From NCBI RefSeq assembly GCF_017642925.1, contig NZ_JAEPOL010000007.1:112504-176503 (forward strand): 64,000 nucleotides of DNA, in the 5' to 3' direction. The translations under genes were made by a program, and so were the position numbers. Below, piece after piece: positions 57,240 through 64,000 of the stretch; positions within the stretch are counted from its first letter, which is position 1; every line of letters begins with the position of its first letter. Origin of the DNA: Maricaulis sp. GTDB lineage: Bacteria; Pseudomonadota; Alphaproteobacteria; Caulobacterales; Maricaulaceae. A model generated the notes under the pieces. It worked only from the letters and a program-made list of their open reading frames with translations. It did no database searches and was not told where the DNA came from.

Positions 57240-58304
57240 GTGGCCGAAGGCATCGACAATACCGTCCTGATCGGGGCGGCGATTGCGCTCGTCGTGCTCG
57301 CCGCGCTGGGGTATGCCTATGGCCAGTATCTGAGCCGTCAGCGCGCCAGCTCCGACGAGCGCCAGATGGTCAAGTTGCGCCGCAAGCGGTTTGCCGACTA
57401 TGAGGATGCGCGCCGGGAATACGAAAAGCTTCGCAAGAAGATCGAGACCGGCAACACCGTCCTGATCGATCTGATCCACGATCTCGGCGACGACTTCGTC
57501 GGCCGCGACAGCGCCCAGCAGCAGATTGCCTTCGACGAGGCCCTGCAGGCGGTCGCGGCGATCCGCCAGGCGAATGCCCGCGCGAAGATCGTGGTCGTGC
57601 TGCACACGCTGGGCGGTTATGCCCGGCCGGCCCACATGATCGCCCAGGCCCTGCGCCAGCATCTGGAAAAGACCAAGGGGCACCACAATCCCAAGCGCGA
57701 ACCGCGGGTCATCGCCCATATACCCTATATCGCCATGTCGGGCGGCACGATGATCGCGCTGGCGGCCGACAAGGTGTGCATGAACAAGACCGCCTCGCTC
57801 GGACCGATCGACACGATCTATGGCGGCTTTCCCACCGATGCCTATAACGCCCTGATCGAGCAGAAGGGGGTGCTGGCGACGCAGGATGTCCTGGTGATGC
57901 TGGCGCATGAAGCGCGCAAGTATGACCAGTATGCGGTCAAGGTGGCGCGCGAGATCGTCAATCCGGTCCATCGCAAACCCGGCAAGCCGGAGCACTTTCT
58001 GGCCGACTATCTGTCCTCCGGCGAGCTGTCGCACAGCCAGGCGATCTCCGTGAAGGAAGCGCGCGAGTTGGGCATGAATGTCGCGTCCAAGGTGGATGAG
58101 GCGATCAACGGGCTGGTCGATGCCCGTATCCGCATGATCAATACCCGGCTGGAATACGAGACCGGCCAGCACGACGATCCCCGCGGTGACCGCCGGGATG
58201 GCGGCGGCCAGGGCAGTGCCGGTGGAGGCGAGGGCGGCGACATTGCCGAGCAGGTGATCGAGCGCGCAATCCGGCAGTCCCTGCGCGGACTTGTGCGGCT
58301 CTAG
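57240..58304 (+). CDS. Membrane-anchored SDH-family (ClpP/crotonase-fold) serine protease
   Basis: The GTG at 57240, after a GGGGGG run, gives 354 residues. An N-terminal membrane helix (NTVLIGAAIALVVLAALGYAYG) precedes a coiled-coil stretch and the serine dehydrogenase proteinase domain: IDLIHDLGDDFVGRD, KIVVVLHTLGGYARPAHMIAQAL, and IPYIAMSGGTMIALAADKVCMNKTASLGPID with the probable nucleophilic Ser in AMSGGT. The fold is that of ClpP and signal-peptide peptidases. The Gly/Asp-rich C-terminus is probably disordered. The substrate is unknown. Confidence 0.85.
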   Translation: MAEGIDNTVLIGAAIALVVLAALGYAYGQYLSRQRASSDERQMVKLRRKRFADYEDARREYEKLRKKIETGNTVLIDLIHDLGDDFVGRDSAQQQIAFDEALQAVAAIRQANARAKIVVVLHTLGGYARPAHMIAQALRQHLEKTKGHHNPKREPRVIAHIPYIAMSGGTMIALAADKVCMNKTASLGPIDTIYGGFPTDAYNALIEQKGVLATQDVLVMLAHEARKYDQYAVKVAREIVNPVHRKPGKPEHFLADYLSSGELSHSQAISVKEARELGMNVASKVDEAINGLVDARIRMINTRLEYETGQHDDPRGDRRDGGGQGSAGGGEGGDIAEQVIERAIRQSLRGLVRL

Positions 58305-58385
58305 CGGCTACGGGCTGCAGCGCGGGCTTGAACCCGGCAGGCGCACGCCCAATCTGTGCCCGGCCTGCCAGAAGGAAGACCGTCC

Positions 58386-58859
58386 ATGTCCGACAAGTCC
58401 GAAACCTATGCCGATGTCCGCAAGCAGATTGCCTCGGTGATCGCCGGCGAGACCAGCCTGACCGCCCGCTATGCGACGGCAGCCTGCCTGCTGCGCGAGG
58501 CTTTCGGAGAGCGCTTTTTCTGGACCGGCTTCTACCTCGTCGATCCGGACAAGCCGGCCGAACTCGTTGTCGGTCCCTATCAGGGCACGCTGGGCTGTCT
58601 GCGCATTCCCTTCGGCAATGGCGTTTGCGGTGCGGCGGCGGCGTCGGGCGAAACCCAGCTGGTCGAGGATGTCCACGCCTTTCCGGGGCACATCGCCTGC
58701 GACAGCCGCTCGAATTCCGAGATCGTGGTCCCCGTGCGCGATGCCAGCGGTGCGCTCGTTGCGGTGCTTGATGTCGACTCGACCGAATTCGGTGCCTTCG
58801 ATGCCGTGGACCAGGCCGGGCTTGAAGCCATTTGCGGCGATCTGCTGACGGTGGCATGA
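58386..58859 (+). CDS. msrC: Free methionine-(R)-sulfoxide reductase (GAF-domain fRMsr)
   Basis: From the ATG at 58386 the protein has 157 residues. It is a single GAF domain with the three family cysteines at C71, C81 and C105 (LGCLRIPFGNGVCG, HIACDSRSNSEIVVPV). The spacing of 10 and 24 residues matches E. coli fRMsr C84, C94 and C118. It reduces free methionine-R-sulfoxide using thioredoxin, repairing oxidised methionine; trxB is also in this window. It overlaps the YgjP-like gene by ATGA. Confidence 0.93.
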   Translation: MSDKSETYADVRKQIASVIAGETSLTARYATAACLLREAFGERFFWTGFYLVDPDKPAELVVGPYQGTLGCLRIPFGNGVCGAAAASGETQLVEDVHAFPGHIACDSRSNSEIVVPVRDASGALVAVLDVDSTEFGAFDAVDQAGLEAICGDLLTVA

Positions 58860-59584
58860 CGCCGGCGTCCCGCTCCATCCGGCTGGACGGCCGGGACATC
58901 GCCTATCTGCTGCGCCGGTCGGACCGGCGCACGATCGGATTTTCCATCAGCCATGACGGTCTGAAAGTCACGGCCCCGCGCCGGGTGAGCGAGCGGGATA
59001 TCGAACGCGCTCTGGCCTCCAAGTCCGGCTGGATTCTGGCCAAGCTGGATGCCTGGTCGGCGCGGCCGGCCCCGCGCACGCTGGACCTTGTGGATGGTGC
59101 AATCCTGCCTTGGCTGGGTGGCGAGGTCAGCCTGCGGCTGGATCCGACGGGCGTGCGTACAAGTGTCCGCCGCGATGAGGACGGGCTGGTCCTGCGCCAC
59201 GATCCGGACCTGTCGGGCGAACTGCGAGCCCGCACCCTCACGGCTGCGCTGCAGCGTTTCTATACCCGGCAGGGTCAGGCCCTGATGGCGCCGCGCGTCG
59301 AGGCCTATGCCGCGCAGCTGGGGCGGCCCGTCCGCAAGGTCATCGTGCGGGACCAGAAGCGGCGCTGGGGCTCCTGTGCCGCCGATGGCACGATCCGGCT
59401 CAACTGGCGGCTGATGGGATTCCCCGAACCGCTGATCGACTATGTCTGCGCCCATGAGGCCGCGCACCTGGTCGAGCACAATCACTCGCCTGCCTACTGG
59501 CGGGTGGTGGCGGGGCTGATGCCGGACTGGAAGGCGCGGCGCGACCGTATGCGCAGCGATGCCGACCGCTGGGTTGCTTTCTAG
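58856..59584 (+). CDS. YgjP-like (DUF45) metallopeptidase-domain protein
   Basis: The 242-residue protein starts at the ATG overlapping the msrC stop. The DUF45/YgjP core has RWGSCAADGTIRLNWRLMGFPEPLIDYVCAHEAAHLVEHNHSPAYW, in which HEAAH and the later H supply a HExxH...H zinc site. Family members are often coupled to restriction-modification or stand alone with unknown substrate. Coupling to a methionine-sulfoxide reductase suggests a housekeeping role here. Its 3' end overlaps the convergent oxygenase gene by 4 bases. Confidence 0.9.
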   Translation: MTPASRSIRLDGRDIAYLLRRSDRRTIGFSISHDGLKVTAPRRVSERDIERALASKSGWILAKLDAWSARPAPRTLDLVDGAILPWLGGEVSLRLDPTGVRTSVRRDEDGLVLRHDPDLSGELRARTLTAALQRFYTRQGQALMAPRVEAYAAQLGRPVRKVIVRDQKRRWGSCAADGTIRLNWRLMGFPEPLIDYVCAHEAAHLVEHNHSPAYWRVVAGLMPDWKARRDRMRSDADRWVAF

Positions 59585-60567
59585 CCGCTGCGGCCGAACA
59601 GCCGCCCTACGGCGTTTCCGAGCGCGATCACCACTTCACCGGCCTCCCGCAGCATGGCTGCGACATGATGCCGGACTCCCCGGTTGATGTAGGGCGCCTC
59701 CGGCGCCACCATGACACGCAGGTCCTCGATCTCCTGCGACATGCGCAATTCCCGCTTCTGGTGGAACTCCAGCCAGTGCGACCAGCGCTGGATACGGTCG
59801 CGGATTTCCGCAACGTCCTCAGCGGTCAGCGTGTGTCCCTCGACCAGCGTGCCGGGCAGGGGCGGCGGGACGTAGAATGTGCCGTGCGGCGGTGCGATCT
59901 CGTCCTCCGGCCGGTCATCGGTATAAAGGTAGATCGACAGGCATTTGCGCGAATGCACACCCGCGCCCGGCGGGATCGCGATGCGGCGGAAGCCGTGCCA
60001 GGAATGCTCATTGGTCTCGAACATCACGGCCCGGTTGAACAGCGGCGCGAATGCAGCCGTCTCGTCATGCTCGGGATCGCGCGGATTCCTGTGCAGCTCG
60101 ATACATCCGCCCCAGGCCTCGTCCCAGACCGGGTTGAGATAGATCAGCAGGTTGATCCGGCGGTGCCGGCCGGTGGCCATGTCGTAGTTGAAATCGACAT
60201 GCGGATCGAGCGACTGGCCGTCGAGGTTTTCATGCGTGCCGCCGCCGAACTGGTTCACATCCGGCTTCAGCCCGGCAATCCCCGTAAGCGCACTCATCGC
60301 GTCCATGAATGCGTCGGAAACCAGATAATCGCTCAGCCGCGCATAGAAGGGGCTGATCCGGGGCAGGTCGGTATTCACCGCCTTGCGGCCGACATCCCCG
60401 AACTCGTTGCGCGCGGCGTCCTCGTCAAAGCCGGGAAAGTCGGCCAGCGCCTGCTTTGCGATGTCCGCGTCGAGGAAGTTTTCAATGCAGGCATGGCGGA
60501 AGGGAGACGCGTTCCGGAACGCGTTCCGGATCTCGTCCGCCCTCTCGATCACATTGGCCCGGATCAT
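59581..60567 (-). CDS. 2-oxoglutarate/Fe(II)-dependent oxygenase (prolyl-4-hydroxylase-like)
   Basis: The 328-residue protein has the 2OG-Fe(II) jelly-roll signature: Fe ligands HVD in LDPHVDFNYD and a distal His in NEHSWHGFRRI, followed by the 2OG-binding Arg/Ser region RKCLSIYLYT. Other segments (RRINLLIYLNPVWDEAWGGCIELH) match the PF13640-type family often found near glycan or cell-surface genes. A C-terminal helical extension (RWSHWLEFHQKREL onward) is extra. It lies 26 bases downstream of the DPP-IV-like gene on the same strand. The substrate is unknown. Confidence 0.88.
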   Translation of the reverse strand: MIRANVIERADEIRNAFRNASPFRHACIENFLDADIAKQALADFPGFDEDAARNEFGDVGRKAVNTDLPRISPFYARLSDYLVSDAFMDAMSALTGIAGLKPDVNQFGGGTHENLDGQSLDPHVDFNYDMATGRHRRINLLIYLNPVWDEAWGGCIELHRNPRDPEHDETAAFAPLFNRAVMFETNEHSWHGFRRIAIPPGAGVHSRKCLSIYLYTDDRPEDEIAPPHGTFYVPPPLPGTLVEGHTLTAEDVAEIRDRIQRWSHWLEFHQKRELRMSQEIEDLRVMVAPEAPYINRGVRHHVAAMLREAGEVVIALGNAVGRLFGRSG

Positions 60568-60593
60568 GGCCGTCTGCCCCCCTGACGCAAGGC

Positions 60594-62855
60594 TTACTCC
60601 CCGTCTTTCAGCTTGCGGTCGAAATAGTCGAAGATCGTGTGCCAGAGATGCACCTGCCGGGCCTCGCCGCGCACGCCGTGACGCTGGCCGGGATAGGTCA
60701 TCATCTCGAACGGGTAGCGCCGTTCCTGCATTTCCGAATAGAGCCGCACGGAATTGGCGAAGATGACATTGTCGTCCGCCATGCCGTGGATCAGCAGCAG
60801 GGGCGTTTCGTAATTGTCCAGGTGCGCAAAGACCGAGGAGGACTGATAGCCTTCAAAGTTCGCGTCCGGATGGTCCATGTAGCGCTCGGTATAGGCGGTG
60901 TCGTAGAGCGTCCAGTCGGTGACCGGCGCGCCCGAAACACCGGCGGCGAAGGCGCTCGGCGCCTGCAGCGTGGTCATCAGCGTCATATAGCCGCCATAGG
61001 ACCAGCCCCAGATGCCGACCCGGTCGGCGTCCACGAAATCCAGGCTTTTCAGATAGTCCAGACCCACGAGCTGGTCTTCCACCTCGACCGATCCCATGCG
61101 GCGCTGGATATGGCTTTCAAACTCCCGTCCGCGATTCCACGCGCCGCGATTGTCGATGGTGAAATAGACATAGCCGCGCTGGGCAAAGAGCTGCGGACGC
61201 ACGCCCTGCCAGCCGCGATGCACCTGCTGGGAGTGCGGGCCGCCATAAAGATACTGCACGGCGGGATATTGCCGGTCCGGGTCGAAATCGGCCGGCAGGT
61301 AGAGCTGGTAGTGCAGCGTCGTGCCGTCGGCGGCGGTCAGCGTGCCGAACTGCGGCACGATATGGTCGGCCGCATAGTCGAAATAGGGATGGCCCTCGAC
61401 AACGGCATTCTCCTCGATCCAGCGAATGCGGTCGCCGCCGATCGAATAGAGTGCGGTCTGGGACGGTGTATCGCTGTCGTCATAGGTGCCGATAAAGGTC
61501 GCCGCATCGCTGGCAAAGGAGGCCGACCAGCGGCCTTCGCCCTGCGTGATCTGCACGGGATCGGCCGACCCGTTCAGCGGGACCGAATAGATGTGCCGTT
61601 CCAGCGGCGTCTCGGTCCAGCCGGTGAAATAGACGAGCCCGTTCACGGTATCCACCGCATCCACTTCATTGACCAGCCAGTCGCCGGCCGTGACCTGGGC
61701 GATCAGCGAGCCGTCGGCGGCGCGGTGCTGGATATGGCGGTAGCCGCCCGGCGTGTCCTCGCTGGTCCAGATGACGCTGCCATCGGCCAGGGCGCGGAAA
61801 TCATTCGTCAGATTGATCCAGACATCCGTCGTCTCGACCAGCCAGTCGCTGGCCTCGCCGGTCGCCGGGTCGGCGGCCAGGATGGTGAGTTCGTTCTGCA
61901 TCCGGTTGAGCACCTGGATATAGGCCGTGCCGCTGTCGGACGCCCAGTTCACACGGGCCAGATAGATGTCATCGGTCTGCGCCAGCTCGACCTGGCGGCG
62001 TTCACCGGTCTCGCGATCGAGGATGAAAAGCTCGACGATCGCATTGTCGGTGCCGGCGCGCGGATAGCGCTGGTCGACCACCGCCGCCGAGCCGTCGGTG
62101 GCGATTTCCATGCGTTCGATATTGTCGACCGGGCTTTCATCGACCCGGGCAATGGCGAGATAACGCTCGTCCGGCGACCACCAATAGCCGGTGCGCCGGT
62201 CCAGTTCTTCCTGGGCGACGAATTCCGCCATGCCCCAGGAGATCAGCCCGCCGCCTTGCGTGGTCAGTGCGGTCTCTTCGCCGGTCTCCAGGTCGATGAG
62301 GTAGAGATTCTGGTCGCGCACGAAGGAGACGAAATTGCCCTGCGGGGAGATGCGGGCATCGGTCTCGTATTGCGGCGTTTCCATCAGGCGCCGGGCCTCG
62401 CCGCTCCCGACATCGACGCGGAAGACGTCGCCATCGAGCGGCACCAGGATGGCTTCGCCCTGGCTGTCCCAGTCATAGGAGACGATGCCGCTTTCGGAGA
62501 TGCGGGCGCGCTCGCGCAATTGCCGTGCGGCTTCGGACAGCTCCTGCTCTTCCGGTGCCAGCACGCGGGCATCGACCAGGCGATAGGGCTCGCCGCCATC
62601 GATATCCATCGCCCAGAGGTCGAGCACGGAGGCGTCCTCCTCCTTGGCCCGCAGGAAGGTGACACGGCTGCCGTCCGGCGAGAAGGTCAGCGAGCGCGGC
62701 CGGGCGCCGGCCAGGTCCGGACTGGCAAAGGCGCGTTCGATGGAGAGGGCGGGTTCGGCCGCCGGCGGCGTGTCTTGCGTCGCATACGTGTCGTCCTGCG
62801 ACGGCTGGCACGCAGCCAGAAGGATGGATGTGGCGGCAATCAACCGGTATTTCAT
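60594..62855 (-). CDS. S9-family (dipeptidyl-peptidase IV-like) prolyl peptidase lipoprotein
   Basis: The 753-residue protein has a lipoprotein signal (RLIAATSILLAAC). An N-terminal beta-propeller includes FSPDGSRVTFLRAKEEDASVLDLWAMD and YWWSPDERYLAIARVDESPV, with the Glu pair EFVAQEELDR typical of DPP-IV N-terminus recognition. The C-terminal alpha/beta-hydrolase domain has the nucleophile elbow GWSYGGYMT, the acid DDNVIFANS and the catalytic His in GQRHGVRG. It would remove X-Pro dipeptides from peptides in the periplasm or at the surface. Confidence 0.95.
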   Translation of the reverse strand: MKYRLIAATSILLAACQPSQDDTYATQDTPPAAEPALSIERAFASPDLAGARPRSLTFSPDGSRVTFLRAKEEDASVLDLWAMDIDGGEPYRLVDARVLAPEEQELSEAARQLRERARISESGIVSYDWDSQGEAILVPLDGDVFRVDVGSGEARRLMETPQYETDARISPQGNFVSFVRDQNLYLIDLETGEETALTTQGGGLISWGMAEFVAQEELDRRTGYWWSPDERYLAIARVDESPVDNIERMEIATDGSAAVVDQRYPRAGTDNAIVELFILDRETGERRQVELAQTDDIYLARVNWASDSGTAYIQVLNRMQNELTILAADPATGEASDWLVETTDVWINLTNDFRALADGSVIWTSEDTPGGYRHIQHRAADGSLIAQVTAGDWLVNEVDAVDTVNGLVYFTGWTETPLERHIYSVPLNGSADPVQITQGEGRWSASFASDAATFIGTYDDSDTPSQTALYSIGGDRIRWIEENAVVEGHPYFDYAADHIVPQFGTLTAADGTTLHYQLYLPADFDPDRQYPAVQYLYGGPHSQQVHRGWQGVRPQLFAQRGYVYFTIDNRGAWNRGREFESHIQRRMGSVEVEDQLVGLDYLKSLDFVDADRVGIWGWSYGGYMTLMTTLQAPSAFAAGVSGAPVTDWTLYDTAYTERYMDHPDANFEGYQSSSVFAHLDNYETPLLLIHGMADDNVIFANSVRLYSEMQERRYPFEMMTYPGQRHGVRGEARQVHLWHTIFDYFDRKLKDGE

Positions 62856-62985
62856 GAACGCTCTCCCCGTTAGTCCGACGGCACACTAGCCGTGCTCTGC
62901 CGGGTTGGGGAGTGGGCGAATACCGTTGACCTCACGGACGGGCATGTTTCTCTGGGGCGAACAGACACAACCGGTATGATTTGCC

Positions 62986-63558
62986 ATGGCCAGCCCCGTC
63001 GACGACTATCTTGAAACGCCCGGACCCTGGCGCGAGGAGATGCAGGCCCTGCGGCCCATCCTGCTCGATAGCGGCCTCGACGAGGCGCTGAAATGGGCCA
63101 AGCCCTGCTATGCTCATGCCGGCGAGAACATCGCCATCATGCAGCCGATGAAGGACTTCCTGGCGCTGATGTTCTTCAAGGGTGCGCTGGTCGACGATCC
63201 GGACGGCGTGCTGCGCGAACAGGGCCCAAATTCGCGCTCCGCGAAACGGCTGGAGTTCACCAGTGCGGACGCGATCCGGTCGGCGGAACCGCAATTGCGG
63301 GCGCTTGTCGCGTCGGCGATCAATGTCGAGGCTTCCGGCGCGAAACTGCCGCCCCGGGGCGAGCTGGAATTGCCGGAAGAACTGACCGAGGCGCTCGCCG
63401 ACGATGCTGAACTCAGCGCCGCCTTCGACGCCCTCACGCCCGGCCGCCAGCGCGGCTATGCCCTGCATATCGCCGGTGCGAAACAGGCCGAAACCCGCCG
63501 CAACCGCATCGCCAAACACCGCCCCCGCATCCTGGCCGGCAAAGGTCTGCACGATTGA
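62986..63558 (+). CDS. DUF1801 / YdeI-OmpD-associated family protein
   Basis: The 190-residue protein has a DUF1801 domain (EEMQALRPILLDSGLDEALKWAKPCYAHAGENIAIMQPMKDFLALMFFKGALVDDP) and a C-terminal YdeI-like helical tail (LTPGRQRGYALHIAGAKQAETRRNRIAKHRPRI), the usual two-part layout of the bacteriocin-protection YdeI/YdhG group. Its biochemical function is not known. It is divergent from the DPP-IV-like gene and monocistronic. Confidence 0.88.
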   Translation: MASPVDDYLETPGPWREEMQALRPILLDSGLDEALKWAKPCYAHAGENIAIMQPMKDFLALMFFKGALVDDPDGVLREQGPNSRSAKRLEFTSADAIRSAEPQLRALVASAINVEASGAKLPPRGELELPEELTEALADDAELSAAFDALTPGRQRGYALHIAGAKQAETRRNRIAKHRPRILAGKGLHD

Positions 63559-64000
63559 GTGACGCGGTTTCTCTGCGTCATTCTCTCCTCTCTCCCCGGT
63601 TCTCCACTTTCCCCGGCCTTGTGCCGGGGCCTGGTTGAGCCCGCGTCTGAAACGCCGCCAGCCCCCGGAATAAATCCGGGGAAAGCATCAGCGTATCTTT
63701 TTCTCCGTCTCCCATTTCTCCCGGATGAAAGCCTGCGCAGGCAGGCTGCAGATCCGGGATCTACCGACCGGTGTGAAGCGTGAGCCGCGTCCAGTCGGTC
63801 CCGGACAGCGCTGTGCGCTTCCGGGAAAAATCATGTGTGTTTGGAGATGAGGAAGCACGAAACCCTCCACGGCGCTGTGCGCCTGGAGCTATGAGAGGGG
63901 TGCGGGATGCACGGCGGACATCTGGTGTCCGATTTGAAGCTTTGGTGGTGATGCCCGAGGCATCCCGCACGCGGAGATTTACCCGGATCCCTTGCGGGAC
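63559..64000. other. 442-base right-edge region without a recognised gene, rich in palindromes
   Basis: No credible coding frame was seen. The first part has short palindromes (CCCCGGCCTTGTGCCGGGG near 63612, CCCCCGGAATAAATCCGGGG near 63663). From about 63750 a hairpin CCGGGATCTACCGAC...GTCGGTCCCGG occurs, then a second structured block at 63901-63971. The block may be part of an RNA gene continuing past the window, but no known family was recognised. Confidence 0.4.
63901..63971. other. Stem-closed structured element at the right edge
   Basis: GTGCGGGATGC (63901-63911) is the exact complement of GCATCCCGCAC (63961-63971). The enclosed 49 bases contain a nested perfect 6-bp hairpin CGGACA-TCTGG-TGTCCG (63916-63932). 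This resembles a compact structured RNA or palindromic repeat. The strand is undecided. Confidence 0.4.

Overview
The window is chromosomal DNA of a GC-rich alphaproteobacterium. The codon use, the many TonB-dependent receptors, an Oar-like receptor, the dnaG-rpoD order, the separated carA and carB genes, and TTGACG-like and CtrA-like promoter words suggest a stalked or marine lineage such as Maricaulales/Hyphomonadaceae. That placement is inference; no rRNA gene is present. Almost all of the window is ordinary chromosome. No prophage, CRISPR array or intact insertion sequence was seen.

Layout. 1-13.8 kb: a truncated VIT/vWA surface protein, aspartate aminotransferase, Dps, a LysR regulator, a DUF547 protein, an aldo/keto reductase with a TetR regulator, thioredoxin reductase, a DUF442 phosphatase-like protein, an ELM1-like protein, then a BlaI regulator followed by a BlaR1-type membrane protease fused to an M23 peptidoglycan hydrolase and by an M23 lipoprotein. 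13.8-17.4 kb: an iron-uptake operon (PepSY membrane protein, small membrane protein, siderophore receptor) behind a Fur-box-like palindrome. 17.4-19.6 kb: a tandem array of a ~275-bp repeat followed by an A+T-richer gene for a zinc-ribbon/nucleoside-deoxyribosyltransferase-like protein. 19.6-33.5 kb: housekeeping genes (greA, carB, carA, yqeY, dnaG, rpoD) interrupted by an XRE/DUF2975 pair, an orphan peptide-binding lipoprotein and a DUF3800 gene. 33.6-40.7 kb: a ParDE toxin-antitoxin pair, an S41 peptidase, YjbQ, DUF4349 and M23 envelope proteins, panD, a SIMPL protein and a tRNA(CAU). 40.8-48.5 kb: a LytS/LytTR two-component pair divergent from an Oar-like TonB receptor, then a hybrid histidine kinase. 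48.5-56.1 kb: a 2-hydroxyacid oxidase/ThDP decarboxylase pair and a TetR-controlled RND efflux operon. 56.2-64 kb: S1/P1 nuclease, a membrane serine protease of the SDH family, free methionine-R-sulfoxide reductase, a YgjP-like metallopeptidase, a 2OG-Fe(II) oxygenase, a DPP-IV-like peptidase and a YdeI-like protein.

The least ordinary signals are: (1) a probable small RNA on the minus strand at about 3655-3860 with two perfect hairpins that each present a CTCCTCCCC (anti-Shine-Dalgarno) loop and a terminator, resembling alphaproteobacterial cuckoo/CcsR RNAs; (2) the BlaI / M56-TPR-M23 fusion / M23 lipoprotein cluster with BlaI-type operators, which looks like a self-contained cell-wall sensing and hydrolysis system; (3) three direct repeats spaced exactly 21 bp between the LytTR operon and the Oar-like receptor; (4) the foreign-looking NDT-like gene beside the repeat array; and (5) an unassigned structured element with a perfect 16-bp closing stem at 23678-23807.
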